Shown: positions 6,600 to 15,479 of the stretch, one piece after another
Layout of the letters: every line of letters begins with the position of its first letter
How positions within the stretch are numbered: position 1 is the stretch's first letter
Source: Flavobacteriales bacterium
Lineage (GTDB): Bacteria > Bacteroidota > Bacteroidia > DT-38
Assembly (NCBI GenBank): GCA_013214975.1
Contig: JABSPR010000159.1
Location: 1-18,481, forward strand
Length of the DNA: 18,481 nucleotides
Direction: 5' to 3'
Translations under genes and position numbers: made by a program
Notes under the pieces: generated by a model
Seen by the model: only the letters and a program-made list of their open reading frames with translations
The model's database searches: none
Told to the model about the DNA's origin: nothing

Positions 6600-7832
6600 G
6601 TGGTACTAGAAGAAAATACATCAGCAGCAGAGCAAGAGGCAATTTCGTTAGAAGACAAGCATGGCGCGCATAACTATCACCCGTTACAAGTTGTAATTTC
6701 TAAAGGTGAAGGAGTCTTTGTTTGGGATGTAAACGGGAAAAAATATTTTGATTTTTTATCGGCATACTCAGCTGTTAATCAGGGGCACTGTCATCCTAAG
6801 ATTATTGGTGCGCTTACGGAGCAAGCACAAAAATTAACGCTTACATCTAGAGCATTTTATAACGATACCCTTGGTGAGTACGAAAAATTCGCAACGGAAT
6901 ATTTTGGTTTTGATAAGCTATTGCCGATGAACTCTGGTGTGGAAGCGGTGGAGACAGGAATTAAGCTTGCACGAAAATGGGGCTACCAAAAGAAGGGTAT
7001 TCCAGCAGATCAAGCAAAGATTATATTCTGTGAAGGTAACTTCCATGGACGTACTATTACGATAGTGTCAGCTTCGAATGATGAAGTGGCAAAAAATGAG
7101 TTTGGCCCATTCACTCCAGGAATTGAAACAATACCTTATAATAATTCGGATGCATTAGCGGAAGCTCTTAAGGATATCAATGTAGTTGCTTTTATTGTAG
7201 AACCGATTCAAGGAGAAGCAGGTGTACTTGTTCCTGAAGATGGTTATTTGGCTCGATGTAAAGCATTGTGTAAAGAGAATAATGTTCTTTTCATTGCGGA
7301 TGAGATTCAAACAGGAATCGCCAGAACAGGTAAGTTATTGGCATGCGATTACGATGGTATTAAACCAGATATCCTTCTTTTAGGTAAAGCTTTATCAGGG
7401 GGCGTACTTCCAGTATCAGCAGTATTTGCCGACGATCATATTATGATGTGTTTGAAACCAGGTGAGCATGGTTCAACTTTCGGAGGTAATCCATTGGCGA
7501 ATAAAGTGGCTATAGCTGCTTTAGAAGTTGTACGTGACGAGAATATGGCTGAGAACTCAATGCGTCTTGGTGAGATATTGCGAGAGGGCTTAAGAGCAAT
7601 TGATTCCGATATGATCACTTTGGTTAGAGGAAGGGGGTTGTTAAACGCAATTGTCATCAAGCCTAAGAATGGGGTGGATGCAATGGAGCTTTGTATTAGA
7701 ATGAAGAATAATGGTTTATTAGCCAAGCCAACACACGAGGATAAGATCAGATTTGCACCACCTTTGGTAATTACAGAAGAGCAAATAAAAGAATGTATTC
7801 AGATTATTTCGGATACAATAAAAGCTGTCTAA
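6600..7832 (+). CDS. rocD: Ornithine aminotransferase
   Basis: A 410-residue class III PLP aminotransferase converting ornithine and 2-oxoglutarate to glutamate-5-semialdehyde and glutamate, linking arginine and proline metabolism. Ornithine-specific family marks are the N-terminal KHGAHNYHPL (20-29) and FDFLSAYSAVNQGHCHPK (50-67). PLP-binding parts are NSGVEAVET (111-119), Asp234 in FIADEIQTG, Lys263 in LGKALSGG (the Schiff base) and GEHGSTFGGNP (288-298). The length is normal. The start is GTG: an in-frame TAA at 6582-6584 leaves no ATG in the leader, and the N-terminus is needed for the family alignment. Its stop overlaps the stop of the convergent receptor gene by 4 bp. Confidence 0.93.
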   Translation: MVLEENTSAAEQEAISLEDKHGAHNYHPLQVVISKGEGVFVWDVNGKKYFDFLSAYSAVNQGHCHPKIIGALTEQAQKLTLTSRAFYNDTLGEYEKFATEYFGFDKLLPMNSGVEAVETGIKLARKWGYQKKGIPADQAKIIFCEGNFHGRTITIVSASNDEVAKNEFGPFTPGIETIPYNNSDALAEALKDINVVAFIVEPIQGEAGVLVPEDGYLARCKALCKENNVLFIADEIQTGIARTGKLLACDYDGIKPDILLLGKALSGGVLPVSAVFADDHIMMCLKPGEHGSTFGGNPLANKVAIAALEVVRDENMAENSMRLGEILREGLRAIDSDMITLVRGRGLLNAIVIKPKNGVDAMELCIRMKNNGLLAKPTHEDKIRFAPPLVITEEQIKECIQIISDTIKAV

Positions 7833-10324
7833 ATCCGGACAATTAGTTTTAGGTTAATTAGTCGTGCTGTTAGAGAATTAGGCACAGCGTATTGATTTCC
7901 TGTTACATCTTTAACCCAAATATAAGATACGACATTGTCGATTTGAAGAAGGTTAAATACTTCGGCAGAGAACCATATCGACTTTAAATGTCGACCAAAT
8001 CCTTTTTCTTTTTTAACACGGTCTTCTTCTAATAGCGTGTACGAAAATCCAATATCAACACGTCTGTAGGGTCTTATCCGTAAAGTGTCTCGGTACCTAT
8101 CAAAGCTAGGTGGACCAAAAGGCAATCCGCTTCCAAAGACCATTTTCAACTGCATTTTAAACTTAGGCCAACGGGGTAAGTAATCTTGAAACACGATACT
8201 CATGTGCACACGTTCATCTGTTAGTCTGGGTATGGCGCCAGGCTCAATTTTAACACTGTCTGTTATTGTTTGGTCTTCTGTAGAGTAACTAATTTTTTCT
8301 CCTGAATTATTGAGATACTCGTAATAGAAGTCGTTTCTTAAATCTTCTTCTGTTTTCATAACGCTTAAACTAGCCCAAGATTCAACTCCCTTTACGAATT
8401 CACCGTTTATTCGTAGATCAACGCCGGTTGCATAACCTTTAGCCATGTTATCTGCATAATAGCGAATACGAACGTTGTTAATTTCATACGGAATAAGATC
8501 GTCGAATTTCTTGAAATAGATTTCTGATACAAACTTAAAAGGCCTGCTCCAAGCTCTGAAATTATAATCGCTACCTGCTACAAAATGGATACTTTGTTGT
8601 GCTTTAATGTCTTTATTTAGTATCCCATATCGGTCTCTCAGTTCACGATAGAAGGGAGGTTGGTAGTATACTCCAGCCGCTAACCTAAACATGAAATCCT
8701 TTTCCCAATCAGGTTGAATGGCGAATGAAGCCCGAGGACTTATTAAAGATTGTTTGCTGTAATCCCAATAATTAAATCGAGTTCCGTAGTTCAGAAAGTA
8801 TTGATCATTTTTACCAAAGTTGTTGGTGTTTTGAATAAATGCCGAATACCGGTTTGTCTCTAATTTGGCACTTGCATGAAGTGATTCGTAAATATCAAAA
8901 TCTTCATTCTCCGAAATTGGAAGTGAGTAGTCCGATGAATCAACGTATTGCCATTCACTTAATTTGTCTTTAATTAATTCGTGTTGATAGGTGAGCCCCC
9001 AAGTAAGTTCGTGTTTGTCTTTAATATGATACCCCTTGTGGCTTGCATTGTATATTGTCGCATCCAAATAATTTCTGGCGTGCATTAGAAATCCGCCAAC
9101 CCCAAGGTTAATTGTATTTCTTACAACATCACCTCCTGTATTGTCTGCTTCAACTTCATCGAGCCAATACTGTCCAAGTAGATCGTAGGTTTCGGATTCA
9201 AATGTTCTAAATCCAGAAGCAATAAGTTTAAGGGTGGTGTATTCGTTGGGTTTGTAGATGTTTGAAATAGCCGACATATAAGTTTCGAATTCGTCCACTT
9301 CACGTCCATCGAAATAAACAGTAAGCCTAAGTACTTTATCGATAGTGCCGAAGTCAGATTCTCTTGTTTGTGGAATTATATTGTAGCTGTTTTTAGAATA
9401 GTTAGATAGGACATTGATTTCATACTTCTTGCCAAATTTATAGGTTGCAAACCCCTGTATATCTACAAAATTAGGTTTGTATTCTCCTTTTGTATCTAAA
9501 CTATTAAGGAGGTACGCATTCGATTTTTGTCGAGCTCCGAGCTGATAAGTAAACTTTTCGTTTTTACTTCTATCTTCAAGATGCACTGTGGCACCGAGTA
9601 AACTAGCCGACGCATTTGCCGAAAACTTGATTGGTTTTCTGTAGGTGATGTCTAGCACCGACGAAAGTTTATCGCCATATTTTGCTTCAAATCCACCAGC
9701 GGAAAATTGTACTGAGCTTACCATGTCAGGGTTAATAAAGCTCAAGCCTTCCTGCTGTCCGGATCTAATTAGAAACGGTCTGTATACTTGGATATCGTTT
9801 ACATAAACAAGATTCTCGTCGAAATTTCCGCCTCTAACAGAATATTGAGAACTCATTTCATTGTTTGACGAAACACCCGGTAATGTCTGGATCAAGTCCT
9901 CGATTCCACCAGTGGTACTAGGCATAGTTTTAGCCAAAGTGGGATCAACAGAAATAGTGTTTCCTGCTCGTTTAACTCTATCCTCAATAGTAACTCCAAG
10001 CAGTTCTTCTACATTATCTTCTAAGGAGATATTTGATTCAATTGCTTCTCCGGTTGGGGTTATATCTTGACTGAAAGTTTTGAAGGTAATGTGTGAGATG
10101 ATAAGTTTTAAAGTAGAATCCCCTTCGATTGTGTGAGAAAATCTGCCAAGAGAATCAGTTGTTGAACCACCGGCAATTCCAAGTATTGAAATATTCGCGT
10201 TGAACACGGCTCTTTTGTTTTTATCTGTGATAACTCCAGAAACTATGGAGCTCTTTTGTGCCGATAGAAGGAGAGGAATGGAAATAAATGAGAGTAAGAA
10301 AATTATTCTGTAGATACCTTTCAT
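7829..10324 (-). CDS. TonB-dependent outer-membrane receptor with CarboxypepD_reg-like domain
   Basis: An 831-residue outer-membrane receptor. Residues 1-22 form a signal peptide (cleavage likely after SAQ). Residues about 27-102 are a carboxypeptidase-regulatory-like beta-sandwich (VSGVITDKNKR start), a typical N-terminal extension in Bacteroidota receptors. The plug follows (about 110-230) with LIQTLPGV, YSVRGGNFDENLVYVNDI and the D-I-T-Y-R end. The remaining roughly 600 residues, rich in aromatic and alternating residues, form the 22-strand barrel. No SusD partner adjoins it, so it is not a SusCD pair; the substrate is unknown. An in-frame GTG at 10333 lies three codons upstream, but the ATG at 10324 gives a cleaner signal peptide. 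The 3' end overlaps rocD by 4 bp. Confidence 0.9.
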   Translation of the reverse strand: MKGIYRIIFLLSFISIPLLLSAQKSSIVSGVITDKNKRAVFNANISILGIAGGSTTDSLGRFSHTIEGDSTLKLIISHITFKTFSQDITPTGEAIESNISLEDNVEELLGVTIEDRVKRAGNTISVDPTLAKTMPSTTGGIEDLIQTLPGVSSNNEMSSQYSVRGGNFDENLVYVNDIQVYRPFLIRSGQQEGLSFINPDMVSSVQFSAGGFEAKYGDKLSSVLDITYRKPIKFSANASASLLGATVHLEDRSKNEKFTYQLGARQKSNAYLLNSLDTKGEYKPNFVDIQGFATYKFGKKYEINVLSNYSKNSYNIIPQTRESDFGTIDKVLRLTVYFDGREVDEFETYMSAISNIYKPNEYTTLKLIASGFRTFESETYDLLGQYWLDEVEADNTGGDVVRNTINLGVGGFLMHARNYLDATIYNASHKGYHIKDKHELTWGLTYQHELIKDKLSEWQYVDSSDYSLPISENEDFDIYESLHASAKLETNRYSAFIQNTNNFGKNDQYFLNYGTRFNYWDYSKQSLISPRASFAIQPDWEKDFMFRLAAGVYYQPPFYRELRDRYGILNKDIKAQQSIHFVAGSDYNFRAWSRPFKFVSEIYFKKFDDLIPYEINNVRIRYYADNMAKGYATGVDLRINGEFVKGVESWASLSVMKTEEDLRNDFYYEYLNNSGEKISYSTEDQTITDSVKIEPGAIPRLTDERVHMSIVFQDYLPRWPKFKMQLKMVFGSGLPFGPPSFDRYRDTLRIRPYRRVDIGFSYTLLEEDRVKKEKGFGRHLKSIWFSAEVFNLLQIDNVVSYIWVKDVTGNQYAVPNSLTARLINLKLIVRI

Positions 10325-10507
10325 GCTATACACGGGGCTGTGGAGAATAATAAACTGTTTTTGACCTTAAATATTGCACGCTTTAAGCGATGAAAATGTT
10401 AATAAAATGTTAGGTATATCAGTTCATTAAAATAGGCTTGAGACTATTGAAATTACTAGCTTTACCAAGAGCATATTCGCTCAAAAATAACTTTTTTTTC
10501 AGACCTC

Positions 10508-13500
10508 ATGCCCGATTTTTCGCACCTACACGTACATACCCAATATTCCTTATTGGACGGTGCTGCTCAAATTGACCGTTTAGCATTAAAGGCGAAAGAG
10601 GATAATATGAAGGCCCTTGCTATTACCGATCATGGTAATATGTATGGAATTCCCAAATTCACTTCTACTTTGCAAAAGCATGGCGTTAAGCCAATTATAG
10701 GTTGTGAATTTTATCTTACCGATGATATGTTCGATAAAAAGAACAAAACTAGGTACCATCAAGTTTTGCTGGCAAAGAATCAACAGGGGTACAAAAACCT
10801 GTCTATACTTTGTACAAGAGGAGCTACTGAAGGGTTTTATTATAAGCCAAGAATAGACAAAACATTAATTCGTGAGTTTAGCGAAGGACTTATTGCAACC
10901 ACTTGCTGTTTGGCTGCCGAAGTGCCACGGGCAATTATTCAACATGGTGAGGCCGCTGCTGAGAAAGTATTCGAAGAGTGGTTAGACATTTTTGGTGATG
11001 ATTTTTACATTGAACTGCAACGTCACGGTATAGAAGATCAGAATATTTGTAATGAAGTACTAATAAAGTTCTCTAAGAAGTACGGCGTTAAAATGATTGC
11101 CACAAACGACGTTCACTATGTGGACAGGATAGATTCTGAAGCTCAGGATATTCTGTTGTGTCTTCAGACGGGAAAAGATTACGACGATCCCAATCGAATG
11201 CGTTTTGACGGGGATCAATTCTATTTGAAGACAAAGGCCGAGATGGCAGAAATCTTTAAAGATGTACCCGAAGCTCTAGAAAATACCATTGAAATTGTTG
11301 ACAAGATTGAGACTCCTAAAATCACTAGGGATATCCTAATGCCTGCTTTCAATATCCCTGAACAATTTAATACGGAAGATGAGTTTCTTAGGTATTTAAC
11401 ATTCGAAGGGTGTAAGAAAAAGTATGGCGAAATTACTTCTGAAATATCTGAGAGGGCCGATTATGAGTTGAAGATTATTAAGGATATGGGCTTTGCAGGC
11501 TATTTCTTAATTGTTCAAGATTTTACTACTGCGGCCAGAGAAATGGGCGTGAGCGTAGGTCCAGGAAGGGGGTCTGCAGCTGGCTCTGTTGTAGCTTTCG
11601 CTTTAAATATTACCAATATTGATCCTATAAAGTATGATTTACTTTTTGAAAGGTTCTTAAATCCAGAAAGGGTATCGATGCCAGATATCGATATTGATTT
11701 TGATGATGATGGAAGACAAAGAGTAATTGATTGGGTAGTAGAAAAACATGGTAAAGATCGTGTTGCTCAAATTATCACATTTGGTACGATGGCGGCAAAA
11801 TCATCTATTCGGGATGTTGCTCGGGTTTTAAAGTTGCCTTTACACGAAGCAGATAAATTGGCGAAGCTTGTTCCGGATACACCTGGAATAACATTAAAGC
11901 AAGCTTTCAAAGAAGTAAAAGAATTAGCAGACGCTCAGAATAGTAAAGATCTATTAATAGCTCGGACGCTAAATTTTGCAAAAATATTAGAAGGCTCTGC
12001 TCGTCACACAGGAATTCATGCAGCTGGAGTAATTATTGCGCCAGATAATTTAGAGAAGTATCTCCCAATGGGTGCTGCCAAAGATTCTGATCTGATGGTT
12101 ACCCAATACGATGGTAAGTACGTGGAAGGTGTAGGGATGCTTAAGATGGACTTTTTAGGACTGAAGACTCTTTCTATTATTAAGGATGCCATTATCAATA
12201 TCAAGGAAAATCATGGTGTAGAAATAGATATTGATGAAATTGATTTAGAGGATGAAAAGACATATGATCTTTATCAGAAGGGGAATACGATAGGTACATT
12301 CCAATTTGAGAGTGAAGGGATGCGTATGTATCTAAAAGAACTGAAACCTACAAATATTGAGGATTTGATTGCAATGAATGCATTGTATCGTCCCGGCCCG
12401 ATGGATTTTATTCCGCTTTTTATTGACCGTAAGCAAGGAAGAGAGAAAGTAGAGTATCCGCACGAAATGCTTGAGGGAATATTGAAGAACACCTATGGTA
12501 TTATGGTGTATCAAGAGCAGATTATGCAAGCGGCGCAAATAATGGGTGGCTTTTCTCTTGGTTCTGCAGATATTCTTCGAAGAGCGATGGGAAAGAAGAA
12601 GATGGAGATCATGGAGGAGCAAAGCCGGATCTTTATCAAGGGAGCAGAAGAAAAAGGTGTTTCTGAGGCCGATGCTAAATCTGTTTTCGATACGATGTCG
12701 AAGTTCGCTCAATATGGATTTAATAGATCGCATTCTGCTGCGTACTCAATTGTTGCATACCAAACCGGCTATCTCAAGGCCAACTACATGGCAGACTACA
12801 TGGCTGCTGTTCTCACCAGAAACATGAACGATATCAAAAAGGTCGCTTATTTTATGGATGAGTGTAAACGACAGAGTATACCAGTTCTCGGGCCAGACGT
12901 TAATGAGAGTAGTTATACTTTTAAAGTGAATAAGAAAGGGGAGATCCGATTTGGACTTGGAGCAATAAAGGGCGTAGGTGAGGGCGCTGTAGAAACTATT
13001 GTGAACAAACGAAATGAAGGTGGGGCGTATAAAACCCTTACCGATTTTGTACTTCGTATTGAGTTGCGTCAGGCAAATAAGAAATGCATGGAGAGCCTTG
13101 CTCTTGGTGGTGCTTTTGATTGTTTTGAGGATATTTATCGTTCACAATATTTTCATCGGGAAATGGAGGGCAGTCCAAGTTATTTGGAGCAGATGATTAA
13201 GTTCGGAAATGCTTATAAAAGCAGCAAGGAGGAAATGGAATCTTCTCTATTTGGTGGAAGTGCCGAAGTAGAAATAGAAGAACCTAAACTACCTGATTGT
13301 GAAAAGTGGCCTAGGTTAGAAAAAATATATAAGGAGAAAGAAGTTACCGGTCTTTTTATCTCTGGCCATCCATTGGATGATTATAAATTGGAACTTAAAT
13401 ATTTCTGTCCACATACAGTTTCGGATGTAATCGACATGGAAAAGCATAAAGGTAGAGAGCTTACATTAGGTTGCTATATTGGCGAAGTGGCTCATAGAAC

Positions 13501-13957
13501 TACCAAAACAGGAAGACCTTTTGGAACTTTTACCATTGAGGATTATCGCGATACATATCAAATAGCTTTGTTCTCTGAAGACTATTTGAAACTAAGACAT
13601 ATGCTTGTTCCCAATGCCTTTGTATACATCAGAGGTAACGTTAGGAATCGATTTCACCAGGAAGATGTCTGGGAGTTTAAAGTAAATGGAATGCAATTGC
13701 TTTCTGAGGTGCGTGAGAAAATGACAAAGAGTATCACCATTAAAGCAAGTGTAGATAATGTGAATGATCATTTAATTAACCGTTTAGATGAATTAATGGA
13801 TCTGGAGGCCGGAAGCTGTAAGATTAAATTGGCGGTGTACGATAAAAAGGAAAGAATAAAAATAGAAATGCCATCAAAGCGAAAAGGTGTGACATTAACG
13901 AATGAGTTTATTGACGCTTTGGCAGAAATAAAGGGCGTAACATACGATTTGAACTAA
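10508..13957 (+). CDS. dnaE: DNA polymerase III subunit alpha
   Basis: The 1149-residue replicative polymerase alpha subunit. The PHP domain (about 1-270) begins HLHVHTQYSLLDG and keeps metal-binding signatures (HVH at 8-10, TDHGN at 40-44, NDVHY at 200-204), so it may retain metal binding or proofreading-type activity. The palm holds GPGRGSAAGS (351-360), the catalytic pair Asp395/Asp397 in PDIDIDF, and a third Asp548 in KMDFLGL. The fingers include ALYRPGP. An OB fold lies near 980-1060 (GRELTLGCYIGEV...). The length is close to E. coli DnaE (1160), without an intein or insertion. The start ATG lies just upstream of the conserved PHP motif. It begins a plus-strand series with trxA and the DUF58 gene. 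Confidence 0.97.
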   Translation: MPDFSHLHVHTQYSLLDGAAQIDRLALKAKEDNMKALAITDHGNMYGIPKFTSTLQKHGVKPIIGCEFYLTDDMFDKKNKTRYHQVLLAKNQQGYKNLSILCTRGATEGFYYKPRIDKTLIREFSEGLIATTCCLAAEVPRAIIQHGEAAAEKVFEEWLDIFGDDFYIELQRHGIEDQNICNEVLIKFSKKYGVKMIATNDVHYVDRIDSEAQDILLCLQTGKDYDDPNRMRFDGDQFYLKTKAEMAEIFKDVPEALENTIEIVDKIETPKITRDILMPAFNIPEQFNTEDEFLRYLTFEGCKKKYGEITSEISERADYELKIIKDMGFAGYFLIVQDFTTAAREMGVSVGPGRGSAAGSVVAFALNITNIDPIKYDLLFERFLNPERVSMPDIDIDFDDDGRQRVIDWVVEKHGKDRVAQIITFGTMAAKSSIRDVARVLKLPLHEADKLAKLVPDTPGITLKQAFKEVKELADAQNSKDLLIARTLNFAKILEGSARHTGIHAAGVIIAPDNLEKYLPMGAAKDSDLMVTQYDGKYVEGVGMLKMDFLGLKTLSIIKDAIINIKENHGVEIDIDEIDLEDEKTYDLYQKGNTIGTFQFESEGMRMYLKELKPTNIEDLIAMNALYRPGPMDFIPLFIDRKQGREKVEYPHEMLEGILKNTYGIMVYQEQIMQAAQIMGGFSLGSADILRRAMGKKKMEIMEEQSRIFIKGAEEKGVSEADAKSVFDTMSKFAQYGFNRSHSAAYSIVAYQTGYLKANYMADYMAAVLTRNMNDIKKVAYFMDECKRQSIPVLGPDVNESSYTFKVNKKGEIRFGLGAIKGVGEGAVETIVNKRNEGGAYKTLTDFVLRIELRQANKKCMESLALGGAFDCFEDIYRSQYFHREMEGSPSYLEQMIKFGNAYKSSKEEMESSLFGGSAEVEIEEPKLPDCEKWPRLEKIYKEKEVTGLFISGHPLDDYKLELKYFCPHTVSDVIDMEKHKGRELTLGCYIGEVAHRTTKTGRPFGTFTIEDYRDTYQIALFSEDYLKLRHMLVPNAFVYIRGNVRNRFHQEDVWEFKVNGMQLLSEVREKMTKSITIKASVDNVNDHLINRLDELMDLEAGSCKIKLAVYDKKERIKIEMPSKRKGVTLTNEFIDALAEIKGVTYDLN

Positions 13958-14017
13958 CTTATGTCAACTTGGCGCGTAATATTTGGCTGGCAGGCTTCTT
14001 GAATAGAGAGATAATTG

Positions 14018-14025
14018 TAAATTTG
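14018..14025 (+). promoter_or_regulatory. -7 element TAAATTTG of trxA
   Basis: An exact TAnnTTTG match 24 bases before the trxA ATG. A TTG at 13999-14001 lies 16 bases upstream, somewhat closer than the usual 19. It suggests that trxA can be transcribed independently of dnaE. Confidence 0.5.
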
Positions 14026-14049
14026 AATAAGTAATTAAAAATAAAAATC

Positions 14050-14367
14050 ATGGCACTAGAATTCACAGATCAAAACTTCGAGGAAGTAGTACTTAAATCA
14101 GATAAACCAGTATTGGTTGACTTTTGGGCTGAGTGGTGCGGGCCATGTAGAATGGTTGGACCAGTAGTTGAAGAGATTTCAAACGATTACGACGGTAAAG
14201 TACTAGTTGGTAAAGTAAACGTAGATCACAATCCAGAAATTTCAGCTAAATATGGAATTAGAAATATCCCTACTATTTTGTTTATCAAAAATGGTGAAGT
14301 AGTAGATAAACAAGTGGGAGCTGTCTCAAAAACTGTTTTGTCTGAAAAATTAAACGCTCAGTTGTAA
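14050..14367 (+). CDS. trxA: Thioredoxin
   Basis: A 105-residue cytosolic thioredoxin that reduces protein disulphides using electrons from thioredoxin reductase. The active site WCGPC (29-33) carries redox Cys30 and Cys33, the buried Asp24 lies in VLVDFWAEW, and the cis-proline Pro74 sits in NIPT. There is no signal peptide or extra domain, and the length is normal for TrxA. The leader is A-rich (AAAAATAAAAATC before ATG), which fits the phylum's initiation style. It has a candidate promoter upstream and a strong terminator downstream, so it is probably a separate transcript, with some readthrough from dnaE possible. Confidence 0.97.
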   Translation: MALEFTDQNFEEVVLKSDKPVLVDFWAEWCGPCRMVGPVVEEISNDYDGKVLVGKVNVDHNPEISAKYGIRNIPTILFIKNGEVVDKQVGAVSKTVLSEKLNAQL

Positions 14368-14385
14368 TACTTGAAAATGTTAAAG

Positions 14386-14428
14386 ATGCCATCTTTTCCG
14401 TACAAACGGAATTGATGGCATTTTTTTT
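14386..14428 (+). terminator. Intrinsic terminator after trxA
   Basis: ATGCCATC pairs with GATGGCAT. Inside it TTCCGT pairs with ACGGAA around a short loop, with small TT/TT internal mismatches. Eight T residues follow (14421-14428). It ends the trxA transcript 19 bases after the stop codon. Confidence 0.88.
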
Positions 14429-14478
14429 ATTTGAAATACTTCTTCCGTATTTTCGTTTAAGCCCAATAACTTACAATC

Positions 14479-15417
14479 TTGCCAATAAACATTAATCAAG
14501 AAAAGATTCGCCAATTTAGTAAGCTCGAATTACTTGCTCGTCAAGTAGTGGAAGGGTTTATTACTGGCTTGCATAAAAGTCCTTTTCATGGTTTTTCGGT
14601 TGAGTTCGCCGAACATAGACACTACAATAAAGGGGAATCGGTTCGCCATGTAGATTGGAAACTTTTTGCTAGAACGGATAAGATGTTCGTGAAAACTTAC
14701 GAAGAAGAAACAAACCTGCGTTGCCAGATCGTTATTGATAGATCTTCTTCGATGTACTTTCCAGTTGTTAAAGACTCTTTTAATTCGGACGTGCAAAATA
14801 AAATGTCCTTTTCCATTCATTGTGCAGCATCTATTGTGCAGTTATTAAAGAAGCAAAGAGACGCAATAGGATTAACGGTATTCGGTGATAAAGTAGATAT
14901 GCATACAAATGCTAAATCTTCGCAAGTTCATCAACGAATGCTTTTTACAGAAATGGATAGATTACTACAACCAATTTCTGAGGATGTTAAAGTTGAAACG
15001 AATGCAGCGGATGCACTCCATCTAATTGCCGAGAGCATTCATAAAAGATCTTTGGTTGTGATTTTTAGTGATATGATGGGTAGTGCAGAAAGTCAAGATG
15101 ACTTGTTTTCTGCACTCCAGCATTTAAAGCACAATAAGCATGAGGTAATTTTATTTCATGTTGCGGACTACGCCAAAGAACTTGATTTTGAATTTGACAA
15201 TAAATCATATCAATTTGTTGACTTAGAAACAGGTCAGGAGGTGAAAGTGAACCCAAATGAGGTTAAGGCTAACTATGTATCGGCCATGAAGGCGCATCAA
15301 AAAGAATTATCTTTAAAGTGTGCTCAATTTAAAATTGACTTCGTGGAGGCTGATATAAATCTAGATTTTGAGCAAGTGCTTTTACCCTATTTAATTAAGC
15401 GTGATAAGATGCATTAA
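14479..15417 (+). CDS. DUF58 domain protein with vWA/MIDAS motif
   Basis: A 312-residue cytosolic protein of the DUF58 family, often found with MoxR-type AAA ATPases and Bat proteins; its biochemical role is not established. The DUF58 signature is visible: HGFSVEFAEHRHYNKGES (37-54) then the V-R-H-V-D-W segment with DWKLFARTD (59-67). A von Willebrand A-like fold follows, with the metal-site pattern DRSSS (Asp87, Ser89, Ser91). A later IFSDMMG matches the typical second MIDAS strand. There is no membrane segment. The start is TTG: an in-frame TAA at 14467-14469 excludes upstream options and no ATG precedes the conserved core. No MoxR or Bat gene lies in the window, so the usual partner must be elsewhere. 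Confidence 0.88.
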   Translation: MPININQEKIRQFSKLELLARQVVEGFITGLHKSPFHGFSVEFAEHRHYNKGESVRHVDWKLFARTDKMFVKTYEEETNLRCQIVIDRSSSMYFPVVKDSFNSDVQNKMSFSIHCAASIVQLLKKQRDAIGLTVFGDKVDMHTNAKSSQVHQRMLFTEMDRLLQPISEDVKVETNAADALHLIAESIHKRSLVVIFSDMMGSAESQDDLFSALQHLKHNKHEVILFHVADYAKELDFEFDNKSYQFVDLETGQEVKVNPNEVKANYVSAMKAHQKELSLKCAQFKIDFVEADINLDFEQVLLPYLIKRDKMH

Positions 15418-15479
15418 CGTGCTGTCCGCTTATGCTTTCCGTTTTTCATCTCCTTTCTAATAACCTACTTTTACTTTAA

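Noticed and set aside
10438..10464. A dnaE promoter (TTG then TAGCTTTA)
   Set aside because: The -7 element misses the final G and the spacing is 16, too weak to list as a feature.
12332..12733. A 133-codon minus-strand ORF within dnaE
   Set aside because: It lies wholly inside the catalytic part of dnaE and its translation has no recognisable family pattern.
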